A DNA stretch of 64,000 nt from Collimonas pratensis. GTDB taxonomy: Bacteria; Pseudomonadota; Gammaproteobacteria; Burkholderiales; Burkholderiaceae_D. How positions within the stretch are numbered: the first letter of the stretch is position 1; each line of letters begins with the position of its first letter. The notes below the pieces were generated by a model. It worked only from the letters and a program-made list of their open reading frames with translations, had not been told where the DNA came from and ran no database searches. The position numbers were made by a program, and so were the translations under genes. Of the stretch, positions 45,978 through 54,609 are shown in pieces. The stretch is from positions 1,426,001 through 1,490,000 of the forward strand of contig NZ_CP013234.1 in the NCBI RefSeq assembly GCF_001584185.1, given 5' to 3'.

Positions 45978-47255
45978 ATGGATCTGCTTATACGGAATGC
46001 CTCGCTGCCGAACGGCAGGACCGGGGTTGATATTGCTATTGCCGGCGGCCGCATCAATGCTGTCGGCGTAGCGCTGGCGGTCGTCGCCGAGCAAGAGATC
46101 GATGCCGGCGGCAACCTGGTGACGCCGCCGTTTGTCGACGCCCATTTCCACATGGATGCCACGCTCAGCTACGGCCTGCCGCGCGTCAACAGTTCAGGCA
46201 CATTGCTAGAGGGGATTGCGCTATGGGGCGAGCTGAAGCCGAAGCTGACCCAGGAAGCGCTGGTGGCGCGCGCCATGCAGTACTGCGACTGGGCGGTGGC
46301 GCGCGGCTTGCTGGCGATCCGCTCGCATGTCGACATTTGCGACGACCGCTTGCTGGCGGTGGAGGCGCTGCTGCATGTCAAGCGCCGCGTCGCACCTTAC
46401 CTGGACCTGCAGCTGGTGGCGTTCCCGCAGGATGGCTTGCTGCGCAGCCCGAATGCCTTCGCCAACCTCAAGCGCGCCATTGCCATGGGCGTCGACGTGG
46501 TCGGCGGCATTCCGCATTTCGAGCGCACCATGGCCGAAGGCGCAGAGTCGATCAAGCTGCTGTGCGAGCTGGCCGCGGAAAAGGGCTTGCGCGTCGACAT
46601 GCATTGCGACGAATCGGACGACCCGATGTCGCGCCATATCGAAACCCTGGCCTTTCACACCCGGCGGCTGGGCCTGCACGGCCTGGTGGCGGGCTCGCAC
46701 CTGACCTCGATGCATTCGATGGACAATTATTACGTCAGCAAGCTGCTGCCGCTGATCTACGAAGCAGGTGTGGCGGCGATTGCCAATCCACTCATCAACA
46801 TCACCTTGCAAGGCCGCCACGATACTTATCCGAAACGGCGCGGCATGACCCGCGTACCGGAACTGCTGGCAGCCGGCATCGAGGTCGCCTTCGGCCATGA
46901 CTGCGTGATGGACCCCTGGTACAGCCTGGGCTCGGGCGACATGCTGGAAGTGGCGCACATGGGTTTGCATGTGGCGCAGATGACAGGACAGGAAGCAATG
47001 CACGCCTGTTTCATGGCGGTGACGGAAACGCCGGCGCGCATACTCGGCCTTGGCGGCTACGGCTTGACGCCTGGCTGCAATGCCGACCTGGTGGTGCTGG
47101 ACGCCGGCTGCACGGTGGAAGCTATCAGGCTGCGCGCCGGCCGCCGCTATGTGATCCGGCGCGGCAAGGTGATCAGCCAGTCACCGGCGGCGCAGGCGAC
47201 CCTGAGCTTGCCAGGGCGGCCGGCGGCGCTGGATTTCCGCCTGCACGCCGCCTGA
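45978..47255 (+). CDS. CodA-like amidohydrolase (cytosine deaminase family)
   Basis: 425 aa, aligns over its full length with E. coli cytosine deaminase. Metal ligands: His pair in DAHFHMDATLS, His in DMHCDESDDP with the catalytic Glu, His in GSHLTSMHS, Asp in GHDCVMDPW. Asp314 of E. coli CodA (GHDDVFDPW), a substrate-specificity residue, is Cys here; the Gln of VAFPQDG is kept. It could act on cytosine, isocytosine-like compounds or creatinine. ATG 45978 follows AAGAGGA. No codB-type permease is next to it. Confidence 0.85.
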   Translation: MDLLIRNASLPNGRTGVDIAIAGGRINAVGVALAVVAEQEIDAGGNLVTPPFVDAHFHMDATLSYGLPRVNSSGTLLEGIALWGELKPKLTQEALVARAMQYCDWAVARGLLAIRSHVDICDDRLLAVEALLHVKRRVAPYLDLQLVAFPQDGLLRSPNAFANLKRAIAMGVDVVGGIPHFERTMAEGAESIKLLCELAAEKGLRVDMHCDESDDPMSRHIETLAFHTRRLGLHGLVAGSHLTSMHSMDNYYVSKLLPLIYEAGVAAIANPLINITLQGRHDTYPKRRGMTRVPELLAAGIEVAFGHDCVMDPWYSLGSGDMLEVAHMGLHVAQMTGQEAMHACFMAVTETPARILGLGGYGLTPGCNADLVVLDAGCTVEAIRLRAGRRYVIRRGKVISQSPAAQATLSLPGRPAALDFRLHAA

Positions 47256-47283
47256 TTGGAAAGCCGTCAGAAGGTTGTAGTCC

Positions 47284-47354
47284 GTAGGGTGGGGCACCTG
47301 TGCCCACGCAGTCGTGCCGCGCTAACGGTGGGCAAGAATTCTTGCCCACCCTAC
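47284..47354. repeat. Palindromic repeat, family B copy 2
   Basis: Ends GTAGGGTGGG (47284-47293) and CCCACCCTAC (47345-47354), with imperfect internal pairing. The same family as 2241-2311, again between convergent genes (codA-like and the porin). Confidence 0.75.
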
Positions 47355-47373
47355 ATGCCAGGCCGGCAAGCCG

Positions 47374-48237
47374 TCAGAAGGTTTTAGTCAAAGACAACAC
47401 CAGCGTGGTGGCCAGCGGATTGGAGACCTCCGCCACGCCGGCGGAGTTCAGGACGCCGGTGGTGTAGCGGTCATAAACGCCGTTCTTGCCCCAGCCCTTG
47501 GTGACTGCGCCGGTGACTGACCAGCCGCCGTCGAAGGCTTTGGTCAGCGCCACTTTGCCATCCTGGAAGCTGTAGGCGGAAAAATTCCTGACCCGTTCGT
47601 TACCGTAATGCAGCAGCAAGCTGTAGCCGCTGCCGAGATCGAAAGTGCCGTTCAGGTCGAGGTAGCCGGAGCCGCGGCTGTGCTGGCCTGTGCCGATGCC
47701 GAGCGTGGCGCTGTTGTAGCCGAAATAGTCCGGCGTGTAGGTCAGCCAGTATTTGACGTTGAACCATTTATAGGTGAGCGAGGCGACTGCTTCGCCATAG
47801 TTGTACTTGGTGTGGGCGAACGATGCTTCGGCGCCAGGGTAGACGTAGTAGTAGATCTGCCCGGTGTAAGTCAGGTCGCCGGCGCTGCCGGTATAGCCGC
47901 CATACAGGTCCCACTCGACCGAACCATTCTCGATGAAATGATCGCTGACGCTCGACATCCAGGTGCCGGCAAACAGGCCGCTCGGATGCGCATAGTCGAC
48001 GCCGCCCTGTATCGCCGGCTTGCCCCAGGTCTGGCGGAAACCGCGCGAGACGTATTGCGAGGCGATGGTGACGTTGGCGGTGAACGGCGATGCCGGGGCA
48101 GCGGCGGCTGCTGGGGGCGCCGCGGCAGGCGCACCGGCGCTGTCGGCAGTCTGGGCCAGCGCCGGCAGGTGCAGGGCGCAGGCCAGCATTGCCGCCAGCC
48201 ATGGAGTTAGCCTGATGCTATTGAATTTCTGAAACAT
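47374..48237 (-). CDS. TorF family putative outer-membrane porin
   Basis: 287 aa. Signal peptide ending at PALAQ, an Ala/Pro-rich linker, then a beta-rich protein beginning FTANVTIASQYVSRGFRQTWGKPAIQGGVDY, the signature of the TIGR02001/TorF porin family, and ending in a terminal Phe. It may admit small solutes. The start at 48237 is preceded by GGGAG at normal spacing; longer in-frame starts exist upstream. It diverges from the betaine transporter genes across a 550-bp gap. Confidence 0.85.
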   Translation of the reverse strand: MFQKFNSIRLTPWLAAMLACALHLPALAQTADSAGAPAAAPPAAAAAPASPFTANVTIASQYVSRGFRQTWGKPAIQGGVDYAHPSGLFAGTWMSSVSDHFIENGSVEWDLYGGYTGSAGDLTYTGQIYYYVYPGAEASFAHTKYNYGEAVASLTYKWFNVKYWLTYTPDYFGYNSATLGIGTGQHSRGSGYLDLNGTFDLGSGYSLLLHYGNERVRNFSAYSFQDGKVALTKAFDGGWSVTGAVTKGWGKNGVYDRYTTGVLNSAGVAEVSNPLATTLVLSLTKTF

Positions 48238-48788
48238 GTCTACTGCTCCCATTTGAATGCGTTTCCATTTTGATATCAATCGCATTTTATGACGATTGCC
48301 GGCGATTGCTGCAAATGGAAAACGAGACTGCATGAATGCGGCGGCAGTCGAACCGCTGCCGTGCCGTTGCGGTAACCAGAGCCTGCCGGATTACCTGGCG
48401 ATAATTATTGTCCCGGTGTCCAAACGCAACTCCCTGCAATTGCGACTAAAAACGATGGAATTGCGACATGCCGCAAGCAAGCGGGCGGCCACTAGTCATG
48501 GCACGACACGTGCTTCGTCGTTTTTGAATAAGTGCTTGTCGTAAATCGTCATTCGGTCCAAGACCTTTGTCGCGACTATGTCATTAACTTAGGACGAAGT
48601 TTTCCCACGATCGTGATGCCTGGACCGATGTCGCTGCTGCTTGTCTTTCCTGCTGTGCTGCACATACACTCTGCAGCAGTGGATTTCAAACAAGCGGGCA
48701 GCGACCCCAGACCCGCACGCTAGCGACCCGTTGCAACAAGGCATTGTCCGGACAGCAACTGATCGCATGCACTATCAGGAGACAGGTA
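48238..48788. other. Divergent regulatory region between the TorF porin and proV
   Basis: 551 bp without a convincing gene. It holds AATTGCGAC twice exactly 21 bp apart (48438-48446 and 48459-48467), and GTGCTT(C)GTCGT twice (48510 and 48532, 22 bp apart). Both spacings equal two helical turns, as expected for AraC-family operators. Confidence 0.5.
48438..48467. promoter_or_regulatory. 21-bp phased direct repeat AATTGCGAC (candidate GbdR-type operator)
   Basis: Two identical 9-mers spaced two helical turns. Related TGACGC/TGTCGC pairs with 21-bp spacing lie at 52031 and 52052, upstream of choX. Assigning them to the GlxA/AraC regulators is inference. Confidence 0.4.
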
Positions 48789-49979
48789 ATGAAGTCTGCA
48801 AAAGTGGTAGTCGACCGTTTGTACAAGGTCTTCGGCAACAATCCGCAACTGGCCTTGAGCATGCTCGAAAAAGGGCATTCCAAGGACAAGATCTTCGCCG
48901 AGACCGGGCAGGTGGTCGGCGTCCAGAATGTTTCCTTCGAGGTGCAGGAGGGCGAGATCTTTGTCTTGATGGGACTGTCGGGTTCCGGCAAGTCGACCCT
49001 GATCCGCCTGATCAACCGCCTGGTTGATCCTAGCGCCGGCAATGTCGTGGTGGATGGCCAGAACGTGGCGCAGATGACGAATTCGCAATTGATCAAATTG
49101 CGCCGGCGCGACATGAGCATGGTGTTCCAGTCGTTTGCGCTGATGCCGCACCGCACCGTGCTTTCGAACGCGAGCTTCGGCCTGGAAGTGGCCGGCACCG
49201 GCAGGAAAGAGCGCGAGCGGCGCACCATGGCGGTACTGGAGCAGGTCGGCCTGGCGCCGTTCGCCAACAAGCTGCCGTGCGAACTGTCGGGCGGCATGCA
49301 GCAGCGGGTCGGGCTAGCGCGGGCGCTGGCGGTCAATCCCTCGCTGATGATCATGGACGAAGCGTTCTCCGCGCTTGATCCGCTCAAGCGCAAGGAAATG
49401 CAAGACGTGTTGCTGGACTTGCAAAAGGAACAGCAGCGCACCATCATCTTTGTCTCGCACGACCTGGAAGAAGCGCTGCGCATCGGCAGCCGTATCGCCA
49501 TCATGGAGGGCGGCCGCCTGGTGCAGGTCGGCACCGCCCAGGAAATCATCGACAACCCGGCGGAAGAATATGTGCGCGCATTCTTCGACGGCGTCGACAC
49601 CAACCGTTACCTGACCGCCGGCGACCTGATGCAAGCCAACGCCGTGCCGCTGGTGGCCTCCGCCAGCGAAGTGCATGCGAATGGCGATCTGTATCAGCGC
49701 AGCCGCTCCGACTTCGCCTTCGTGGTGGATGGCGCGCGCAAGGTGCAGGGCATCGTCGCCACCCGCCGCCATGCCGACGCCAGCGGTAATCTCCAGGCCA
49801 GCGGCATGGACCGGATCGAGGTGATCCATCACCGCAGCAACCTGGAAGACGTGATGGACAAGCTGATCGTCAGCCGCTCGCCCTTGCCGGTGGTGGACGG
49901 CGACGGCTGCTATTGCGGCGCGATCAGCCAGGCCATGGTACTCAAAGCTTTGTCCACATCCCGAGGTTCGCATGTCTGA
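48789..49979 (+). CDS. proV: Glycine betaine/choline ABC transporter ATPase (ProV-like)
   Basis: 396 aa. N-terminal YKVFGNNPQLALSMLEKGHSK as in ProV/OpuAA, Walker A GLSGSGKST, signature LSGGMQQRVGLARAL, Walker B LMIMDEAFSALDP, switch His in FVSHD. The C-terminal 110 residues carry two CBS domains that in this family sense ionic strength. ATG follows AGGAGA. Overlaps proW by 8 bp. Confidence 0.95.
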   Translation: MKSAKVVVDRLYKVFGNNPQLALSMLEKGHSKDKIFAETGQVVGVQNVSFEVQEGEIFVLMGLSGSGKSTLIRLINRLVDPSAGNVVVDGQNVAQMTNSQLIKLRRRDMSMVFQSFALMPHRTVLSNASFGLEVAGTGRKERERRTMAVLEQVGLAPFANKLPCELSGGMQQRVGLARALAVNPSLMIMDEAFSALDPLKRKEMQDVLLDLQKEQQRTIIFVSHDLEEALRIGSRIAIMEGGRLVQVGTAQEIIDNPAEEYVRAFFDGVDTNRYLTAGDLMQANAVPLVASASEVHANGDLYQRSRSDFAFVVDGARKVQGIVATRRHADASGNLQASGMDRIEVIHHRSNLEDVMDKLIVSRSPLPVVDGDGCYCGAISQAMVLKALSTSRGSHV

Positions 49980-50868
49980 GCACCTTCCGCTGGGACGCTG
50001 GGTCGACCAGTTCGTCCATTACATCCTCGATAAGCACGGTAACAGTTTCGACAGCTTCGGCAACGCCATCAGCTGGTTTGCCGAATCTATAGAGCACGGC
50101 TTGCAAGTATTGCCGCTGTGGCTGCTGATGGGCTTCTTCATCGCGCTCGGCGTCTGGCGCGTCGGCTTCAAGTTTGCGCTGTTCACCGTGGTGTCGTTTT
50201 TCGTGATCTACAACACCGGTTTCTGGGATCAGACCATCGTCACCCTGGGGCTGACCATTTCTTCCACCCTGATCAGCCTGGCGCTGGGGATTCCGGTCGG
50301 CGTCTGGGCCGCCAAGAGCAAGCGGGTGGCGATGATCGTGCGGCCCATCCTTGACCTGATGCAGACCATGCCGGCTTTCGTCTACCTGATTCCAGCCGCC
50401 ATGATGTTCGGCCTGGGCCGGGTGCCAGGCATCATCTCCACCGTGATTTTCGCGATGCCGCCGGCGGTGCGCCTGACCGCGCTCGGCATCCGCCAGGTCA
50501 ACAATGAAATCGTCGAAGCCGGCCAGGCCTTCGGCTGCACCAGCTGGCAGCTGCTGTACAAGGTGCAGTTCCCGAACGCCCTGCCTTCCATCATGGCGGG
50601 CATCAACCAGACCATCATGATGGCCTTGTCGATGGTGATCATCGCCTCGATGGTGGGCGCCGGCGGTCTCGGCAACGACGTGCTGGCCAGCATCCAGCGG
50701 CTAGATATCGGCCTCGGCTTTGAAAGCGGACTGAGCGTGGTGCTGCTGGCGATTATCCTGGACCGTATCACCGAGAGTTTCGGCCGCACCCCGGAAGCCG
50801 GCAAGGTGCAGCGCTTTTTCCGGCTGCGCAAATGGTTCCGCAAGAGTCCGGCGCTGGCCACCGGCTAG
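49972..50868 (+). CDS. proW: Glycine betaine/choline ABC transporter permease (ProW-like)
   Basis: 298 aa with about six transmembrane helices and the BPD inner-membrane EAA-type loop EIVEAGQAFGCTSWQLLYKVQFPNALP. Couples to ProV. Periplasmic partners in this window are ChoX (52233) and the OpuAC protein (37416). Confidence 0.95.
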   Translation: MSEHLPLGRWVDQFVHYILDKHGNSFDSFGNAISWFAESIEHGLQVLPLWLLMGFFIALGVWRVGFKFALFTVVSFFVIYNTGFWDQTIVTLGLTISSTLISLALGIPVGVWAAKSKRVAMIVRPILDLMQTMPAFVYLIPAAMMFGLGRVPGIISTVIFAMPPAVRLTALGIRQVNNEIVEAGQAFGCTSWQLLYKVQFPNALPSIMAGINQTIMMALSMVIIASMVGAGGLGNDVLASIQRLDIGLGFESGLSVVLLAIILDRITESFGRTPEAGKVQRFFRLRKWFRKSPALATG

Positions 50869-50954
50869 CAACGGCATGGGCAACTTGAGCAAGTTTGCAG
50901 CAACGTGATCCGGGCGCTGGAAATCCAGCGCCGGTAGCCAAAGATGGAGGCAGG

Positions 50955-52049
50955 ATGTCTTCGCAGCAACTAGCTTCAAAACCGGCTTCGCCGCAAAGTG
51001 CGGCGCCAGCGGTAGTGGTGCATTTCGGTTTTCTGACCTTGCCGAATTTTTCGATGATCGCCTTTGCCAGCGCCATCGAAGTCCTGCGCATGGCCAACTA
51101 CATCAGCCGCCAGACCTTGTACCGCTGGTCGGTGATCAGTATCGACGGCTTGCCGGCGCAAGCCAGCAACGGCTTGCCGATCTCGCCGACCTTGACGCTG
51201 GAGCAGGCCGGCACGCCCGACATCTTGTTCGTCTGCGGCGGCGTCAAGATCCACGAGGCGGTCGACGACAAGCTGAACGCCATGCTGACGCAGCTGGCGC
51301 GGCGCAATGTCATGCTGGGCGGGATCTGCACCGGCAGTTATGCGCTGGTCAAGGCGGGGCTGATGAATGGCTATCAGTGCGCCATCCACTGGGAAAATAT
51401 TTCGGCCCTGCGCGAAGACTTTCCGCGCGTGCTGTTTACCGAGGGACTGTTTGCGGTGGACCGCGACCGCCTTACCTGTTCCGGCGGCACGGCGCCGATC
51501 GACCTGATGCTGAACCTGACCGCCAACCGCTACGGCAAGACGTTGGCGGCGGAGATTTCCGAACAGTTCATCCTGGAGCGGATCCGCGACGGCGCCTATC
51601 AGCAGCATATTCCGATTGCGGCCCGGCTCGGCTTCAGCCGAAAGGAGCTGATCGAAGTGGCGCGGCTGATGGAAACCCATATCGAAGAAACCCTGTCGTT
51701 TGAAGAGATCGCCAGGCTGGTGGGTTTGTCGCAGCGGCAGCTGCAGCGCATGTTCAAGTACTACCTGGATGTCACGCCGACCCATTACTACCTGCAGCTG
51801 CGTTTGCGGCGCGCCCGCGAACTGCTATTGCAGACCACCATGTCGATCATGAGCGTGACGGTGGCTTGCGGTTTCCAGTCGTCCTGCCATTTCAGCAAGG
51901 CTTACCGCAACCAGTTCGGCCGCTCGCCCAGCAGCGAGCGCCATCTGCGCCATCCGTACCTGTCCGCGGTCGACGAACTGCCGCAGTTGTCGTCGCTGCC
52001 GTCTTTGCCGCCGACGCCGGACGATCTGTTTGACGCTGGCAGGCAATAG
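50955..52049 (+). CDS. GlxA family AraC-type regulator, GbdR-like (betaine cluster 2)
   Basis: 364 aa. Same architecture as the regulator at 24432-25448 and clearly paralogous: HFGFLTLPNFSMIAFASAIEVLRMANY at the N-terminus, elbow GGICTGSYALVKAGLM, and the C-terminal AraC HTHs SFEEIARLVGLSQRQLQRMFKYYL and MSIMSVTVACGFQSSCHFSKAYRNQFG. Placed between the transporter genes and choX, as GbdR-type regulators are in pseudomonads. Probably activates transport and catabolism in response to betaine or dimethylglycine. ATG follows GGAGG. Confidence 0.88.
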   Translation: MSSQQLASKPASPQSAAPAVVVHFGFLTLPNFSMIAFASAIEVLRMANYISRQTLYRWSVISIDGLPAQASNGLPISPTLTLEQAGTPDILFVCGGVKIHEAVDDKLNAMLTQLARRNVMLGGICTGSYALVKAGLMNGYQCAIHWENISALREDFPRVLFTEGLFAVDRDRLTCSGGTAPIDLMLNLTANRYGKTLAAEISEQFILERIRDGAYQQHIPIAARLGFSRKELIEVARLMETHIEETLSFEEIARLVGLSQRQLQRMFKYYLDVTPTHYYLQLRLRRARELLLQTTMSIMSVTVACGFQSSCHFSKAYRNQFGRSPSSERHLRHPYLSAVDELPQLSSLPSLPPTPDDLFDAGRQ

Positions 52050-52060
52050 CATGTCGCAAT
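52031..52060. promoter_or_regulatory. Phased TGACGC/TGTCGC pair before choX
   Basis: TGACGC (52031-52036) and TGTCGC (52052-52057) are 21 bp apart, overlapping the end of the regulator gene. Same spacing and partly the same bases as the repeat at 48438-48467. Confidence 0.3.
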
Positions 52061-52232
52061 CGGTCTAAGCCGCCGCGCGCATGCGAGTAATTTCTGGCTT
52101 GTACCTATACGCTTGGTGTTACCCGCTTACTGCGGACCTGGCGTTGAAGTGCAAGCTTAAGCGTTCAATGTATGCCGATGCAATGCAAACTGGGAGCGTC
52201 GGACTTTCGTCTTTGCCACAGGAGAAAATGTA

Positions 52233-53189
52233 ATGAAATCATTCAAGCTGGCGCTGGCCGGCATGGGCATGGCCTCGGCCTGTTTTATGCTGATGCTGGG
52301 AGCTGCGCAGGCGCAGGAACCGCAATCATGCAAGAACGTGCGCTTCGCCGATGTCGGCTGGACCGATATCGCCGCCACCACCGGTCTCGCATCCGCCGTC
52401 TATGAAGGGCTGGGCTATCACGCCACCAAGACCATCGCATCGGTGCCGATCACCTTTGCCGGCGTCAAGAACAAGCAGATCGACCTGTTCCTCGGCTACT
52501 GGGCGCCGACCATGGATCCCATCATCGCGCCCTTCGTCAAGGAAAACTCGCTGAAAGTGCTGGCATCGCCCAACCTGACCGGCGCCAAATACACGCTGGC
52601 GGTGCCGACCTATGCCTACGACGCCGGCCTCAAGACCTTTGCCGACATCGCCAAATTTTCCAAGGAGCTGGATGGCAAGATCTATGGCATCGAACCTGGC
52701 AACGACGGTAACGCCTTGATCCAGGGCATGATCAGCAAGAACCAGTTCAACCTGAAGAACTTCAAGATGGTGGAGTCGAGCGAGGCCGGCATGCTGATCG
52801 AGCTGGGCCGCGCGGTCAAGCAAAAGAAATGGATCGTGATCCTGGGCTGGGAACCGCATCCGATGAATGTGCAGCAAAAGATCAGCTACCTGAGCGGCGG
52901 CGACGAGGTGTTCGGTCCTAACTATGGCGAAGCCAAGGTCTACACCGTGACCGCCACCGACTATGCAACGCGCTGCCCGAACGCCGACAAGCTGGCGGCC
53001 AACCTGCAATTTTCCACCGGCATCGAAAACCAGCTGATGGGCCGCATCATGGACAAGCAAGATCCAAAAGACGCGGCCAAGGACTGGCTGAAGAAAAATC
53101 CGCAAGTGCTTGACAAGCTGCTGGCCGGCGTCAAGACCTTCGACGGCAAGGACGGCTTGCCGGCGGTGAAGACTTCACTCGGATTGTAA
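52233..53189 (+). CDS. choX: Choline/betaine ABC transporter substrate-binding protein (ChoX-like)
   Basis: 318 aa. Signal peptide ending AAQAQ. OpuAC/ChoX fold with VRFADVGWTDIAATTGLASAVYEGLGY, LFLGYWAPTMDPIIAPF and VILGWEPHPMNVQQKI, carrying the Trp/Tyr residues of a quaternary-amine aromatic box. Periplasmic binding protein probably serving ProVW. ATG follows CAGGAG. Confidence 0.92.
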   Translation: MKSFKLALAGMGMASACFMLMLGAAQAQEPQSCKNVRFADVGWTDIAATTGLASAVYEGLGYHATKTIASVPITFAGVKNKQIDLFLGYWAPTMDPIIAPFVKENSLKVLASPNLTGAKYTLAVPTYAYDAGLKTFADIAKFSKELDGKIYGIEPGNDGNALIQGMISKNQFNLKNFKMVESSEAGMLIELGRAVKQKKWIVILGWEPHPMNVQQKISYLSGGDEVFGPNYGEAKVYTVTATDYATRCPNADKLAANLQFSTGIENQLMGRIMDKQDPKDAAKDWLKKNPQVLDKLLAGVKTFDGKDGLPAVKTSLGL

Positions 53190-53211
53190 CTGCGCAAACA
53201 ATCAAAGGCGT

Positions 53212-53322
53212 CGTCCCCGCGAACGCGGGGACCCAAGTTAGATGCGCCAACATGGATTCCCGCGTTCGCGGGAACGACCGGGACGCGTAGTCGTGGCCGA
53301 CGAGGCCGGTACGCGTAGTCGG
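53212..53322. repeat. REP-like composite element, family A copy 2
   Basis: GTCCCCGCGAACGCGGGGAC (53213-53232) and TTCCCGCGTTCGCGGGAA (53257-53274), joined by CCAAGTTAGATGCGCCAACATGG. The tail GACGCGTAGTCGTGGCCGACGAGG parallels the tail of copy 1 (1223-1252). Between choX and fdhA. Confidence 0.85.
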
Positions 53323-53363
53323 TAAATATCAGATTTCATAACATCCTGACTGGAGGAGACCCA

Positions 53364-54566
53364 ATGGCTGAAAATCGTGGCGTGGTTTATATCGAACAGG
53401 GCAAGGTAGAAATACAGTCCATCCCGTTCCCCAAGCTGGATAATCCGCAAGGCCGGAAAATCGAGCATGGCGTGATCCTGAAAGTGGTGTCCACCAATAT
53501 CTGCGGTTCAGACCAGCACATGGTGCGCGGCCGCACCACGGCGCAGGCCGGGCTGGTGCTGGGCCATGAAATCACCGGTGAAGTTATCGAATGCGGCTCG
53601 GATGTGGAAACCATCAAGAAAGGCGACCTGGTGTCGGTGCCGTTCAACGTCGCCTGCGGCCGCTGCCGCACCTGCAAGGAACAGCACACCGGGGTCTGCG
53701 AAACCGTCAATCCGGCACGTGCCGGCGGCGCTTATGGCTATGTCGACATGGGCGGTTGGATCGGCGGCCAGGCCGAATACGTGATGGTGCCGTATGCCGA
53801 TTTCAACCTGCTGCGTTTCCCGGACAAGGAACAGGCGATGGCCAAGATCCGTGACCTTACCTGCTTGTCGGATATCCTGCCGACCGGCTACCACGGCGCG
53901 GTCACTGCCGGCGTCAGTCCCGGCACCACGGTGTATGTCGCCGGTGCCGGTCCGGTTGGCCTGGCAGCCGCAGCTTCGGCGCGTTTGCTCGGGGCGGCGG
54001 TGGTGATTGTCGGCGATGTCAATCCTTTGCGCCTGATCCATGCGCGCAGCGTCGGCTTTGAAACGGTGGACCTGTCCACCGATGCGTCACTCAGCGACCA
54101 GATCGCCAAGATACTCGGCGTGCCTGAAGTCGATTGCGCGATTGACTGCGTCGGCTTCGAAGCACGCGGCCATGGCCACGCCGGGGCGCAAGCGGAAGCG
54201 CCGGCTACGGTGCTGAATTCGCTGATGGAAGTAACGCGGGTTGCAGGCAAGATCGGCATCCCGGGCTTGTATGTGACGGATGATCCGGGCGCGGTCGACA
54301 GCGCCGCCAAGCGCGGCAGCCTGAGCATCCGTCTCGGTCTCGGCTGGGCCAAGTCGCACAGCTTCCATACCGGGCAGACGCCGGTGATGAAGTACAACCG
54401 TCAGCTGATGCAGGCGATTTTGTGGGATCGCATCAAGATCGCCGACATCGTCGGCGTCGAAGTGATCACCCTGGACCAGGCGCCGGCCGGTTATCAGCAG
54501 TTCGATGCCGGGGCGCCGAAGAAATTTGTCATCGATCCGCATCATTTGCTGAAAAAGGCGGCTTGA
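53364..54566 (+). CDS. fdhA: Glutathione-independent formaldehyde dehydrogenase
   Basis: 400 aa zinc-dependent medium-chain dehydrogenase, oxidising formaldehyde with tightly bound NAD. Catalytic zinc region NICGSDQHMVRG and GHEITGEV; structural zinc Cys set in CGRCRTCKEQHTGVC; Rossmann VAGAGPVGLAAAASARLLGA. Very close in pattern to Pseudomonas putida FDH. Removes the formaldehyde released by GbcAB, DgcAB and sarcosine oxidase. Preceded by GGAGGAG. Confidence 0.95.
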   Translation: MAENRGVVYIEQGKVEIQSIPFPKLDNPQGRKIEHGVILKVVSTNICGSDQHMVRGRTTAQAGLVLGHEITGEVIECGSDVETIKKGDLVSVPFNVACGRCRTCKEQHTGVCETVNPARAGGAYGYVDMGGWIGGQAEYVMVPYADFNLLRFPDKEQAMAKIRDLTCLSDILPTGYHGAVTAGVSPGTTVYVAGAGPVGLAAAASARLLGAAVVIVGDVNPLRLIHARSVGFETVDLSTDASLSDQIAKILGVPEVDCAIDCVGFEARGHGHAGAQAEAPATVLNSLMEVTRVAGKIGIPGLYVTDDPGAVDSAAKRGSLSIRLGLGWAKSHSFHTGQTPVMKYNRQLMQAILWDRIKIADIVGVEVITLDQAPAGYQQFDAGAPKKFVIDPHHLLKKAA

Positions 54567-54574
54567 TGCAGTGG

Positions 54575-54602
54575 GGCTGCCGGCCGTTTTGCGCCGGCGG
54601 CC
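54575..54602. terminator. Hairpin between convergent fdhA and aldolase genes
   Basis: A 10-bp GC-rich stem (54575-54584 / 54593-54602) with one G-T pair and an 8-nt loop. Only a weak T-tract follows, so efficiency is uncertain. Confidence 0.4.
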
Positions 54603-54609
54603 GCATTTG

